Source: CAYRFF01 sp964423575 (GTDB taxonomy: Bacteria; Bacteroidota; Bacteroidia; Chitinophagales; Saprospiraceae). From it: a DNA stretch of 64,000 bases. Below the pieces are notes generated by a model. It saw only the letters and a list, made by a program, of their open reading frames with translations, was not told where the DNA came from and did not search any database. The stretch spans positions 1-64,000 of the forward strand of contig CAYRFF010000008.1 in the NCBI GenBank assembly GCA_964423575.1, written 5' to 3'. Within the stretch, counting starts at the first letter, position 1, and the number at the start of each line of letters is the position of its first letter. Shown here piece after piece: positions 63,642-64,000 of the stretch. Position numbers and translations under genes: made by a program.

Positions 63642-64000
63642 TTATCTATCCAGAATAGATTTTAAATCAGCAGGCGAATAATTCACTGATTTCAATACCT
63701 TTCCATCTGAGTTGCGATAGACAAGGAAATAGCCGTCTCTCTCAACGATATGACCTTCAGTCGCTTTATTTTTACGGTAATGTTCTAGAGTCAATTCCGC
63801 TTCTTCACGTGTAGCACAGCGCTTACTCATATTTGACCTCTGAACTTCTTCAAATAACTGTCTGAATTTACCTCCCATACCAAATTCGTGAATAGCACCG
63901 GATAAAACATATTGGATGTCGCAGAGTGCATCAGCAATCTCTACAATATCATTATCGGCTATAGCTTGTTTAAGCTCGTTTAATTCCTCCTGCAGCAGGT
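63642..64000 (-). CDS. MazG-like nucleoside triphosphate pyrophosphohydrolase (5' end beyond window)
   Basis: A frame on the minus strand is open from the window edge to the stop at 63642, so the true start lies outside; the Met at 63878 is internal. The helix motifs EELNELKQAI and EIADALCDIQYVLSG contain the ExxE and ExxD metal-binding acidic pairs of all-alpha NTP pyrophosphohydrolases. The C-terminus (VLKSVNYSPADLKSIL) matches a short Bacteroidota family that is often annotated as phosphoribosyl-ATP or NTP pyrophosphohydrolase-like. It would clean up non-canonical nucleotides. At least 118 residues are visible. Confidence 0.85.
   Translation of the reverse strand, partial: LLQEELNELKQAIADNDIVEIADALCDIQYVLSGAIHEFGMGGKFRQLFEEVQRSNMSKRCATREEAELTLEHYRKNKATEGHIVERDGYFLVYRNSDGKVLKSVNYSPADLKSILDR

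Noticed and set aside
1..64000. Search for tRNA, rRNA, CRISPR arrays, insertion sequences and phage genes
   Set aside because: None was found: no T-loop-like tRNA cores, no regularly spaced repeat arrays and no transposase or integrase motifs were seen.

Overview
The window looks like a chromosomal segment of a Bacteroidota bacterium, probably from or near the Saprospiria, though that finer placement is a guess from gene style. The evidence is: four secreted proteins ending in a type IX secretion (T9SS) C-terminal sorting domain, two large TonB-dependent receptors with carboxypeptidase-regulatory N-domains, DUF5686 and DUF4271 proteins, LytTR and OmpR two-component pairs of Bacteroidota type, weak Shine-Dalgarno signals, several TAnnTTTG-like promoter boxes, and AT-rich DNA. 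I see no phage, insertion sequence, CRISPR array, rRNA or tRNA gene. Most of the window is ordinary housekeeping and envelope biology.

Layout. 1-9.2 kb: two divergent TonB-dependent receptors (the first runs off the left edge) and a lamin-tail/cupredoxin-like T9SS protein. 9.2-15.3 kb: patatin-like lipase, phosphoribosyltransferase, then a heterodisulfide-reductase-like iron-sulfur pair whose two genes are separated by an RCC1-repeat T9SS protein, followed by two small conserved proteins. 15.4-23.1 kb: TPR-like lipoprotein, an unknown 484-residue protein, a dockerin-like T9SS protein, a fructosamine-kinase-family protein and a LytS/LytTR-type regulator pair. 23.5-31.9 kb: folE, fabD, YqgE, a helix-hairpin-helix outer-membrane protein, a DUF5686 protein, HMG-CoA lyase and a GNAT acetyltransferase. 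32.3-46.5 kb: nhaA between long gene-free flanks, dusB and a CCA-adding-enzyme-type protein, an M1 peptidase with a T9SS domain, a PspA-like coiled-coil pair, a NUDIX hydrolase, hemD plus DUF4271, a histidine kinase/response regulator pair and an M23 lipoprotein peptidase. 46.9-64 kb: folP, tamB, mutS2, ndk, a DHH phosphoesterase, an FKBP-type lipoprotein, prfB with its programmed frameshift, engB, an acyltransferase, an exonuclease, two unknown proteins and a truncated MazG-like gene at the right edge.

The most unusual signal is not a gene. A 12-base word, GCTTNCGCAAAT (often extended to AGCTTNCGCAAATG), occurs 14 times exactly and twice with one shared mismatch, on both strands, in coding DNA in several reading frames and, disproportionately, between genes. 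By a rough calculation about 0.03 copies are expected. It behaves like an uptake sequence, an architectural motif or another genome-wide signal, and I do not recognise it as described. Folate synthesis is represented by folE and folP, envelope biogenesis by tamB, DUF5686, the acyltransferase and FabD, and translation/tRNA maturation by prfB, engB, dusB and the CCA-type enzyme.
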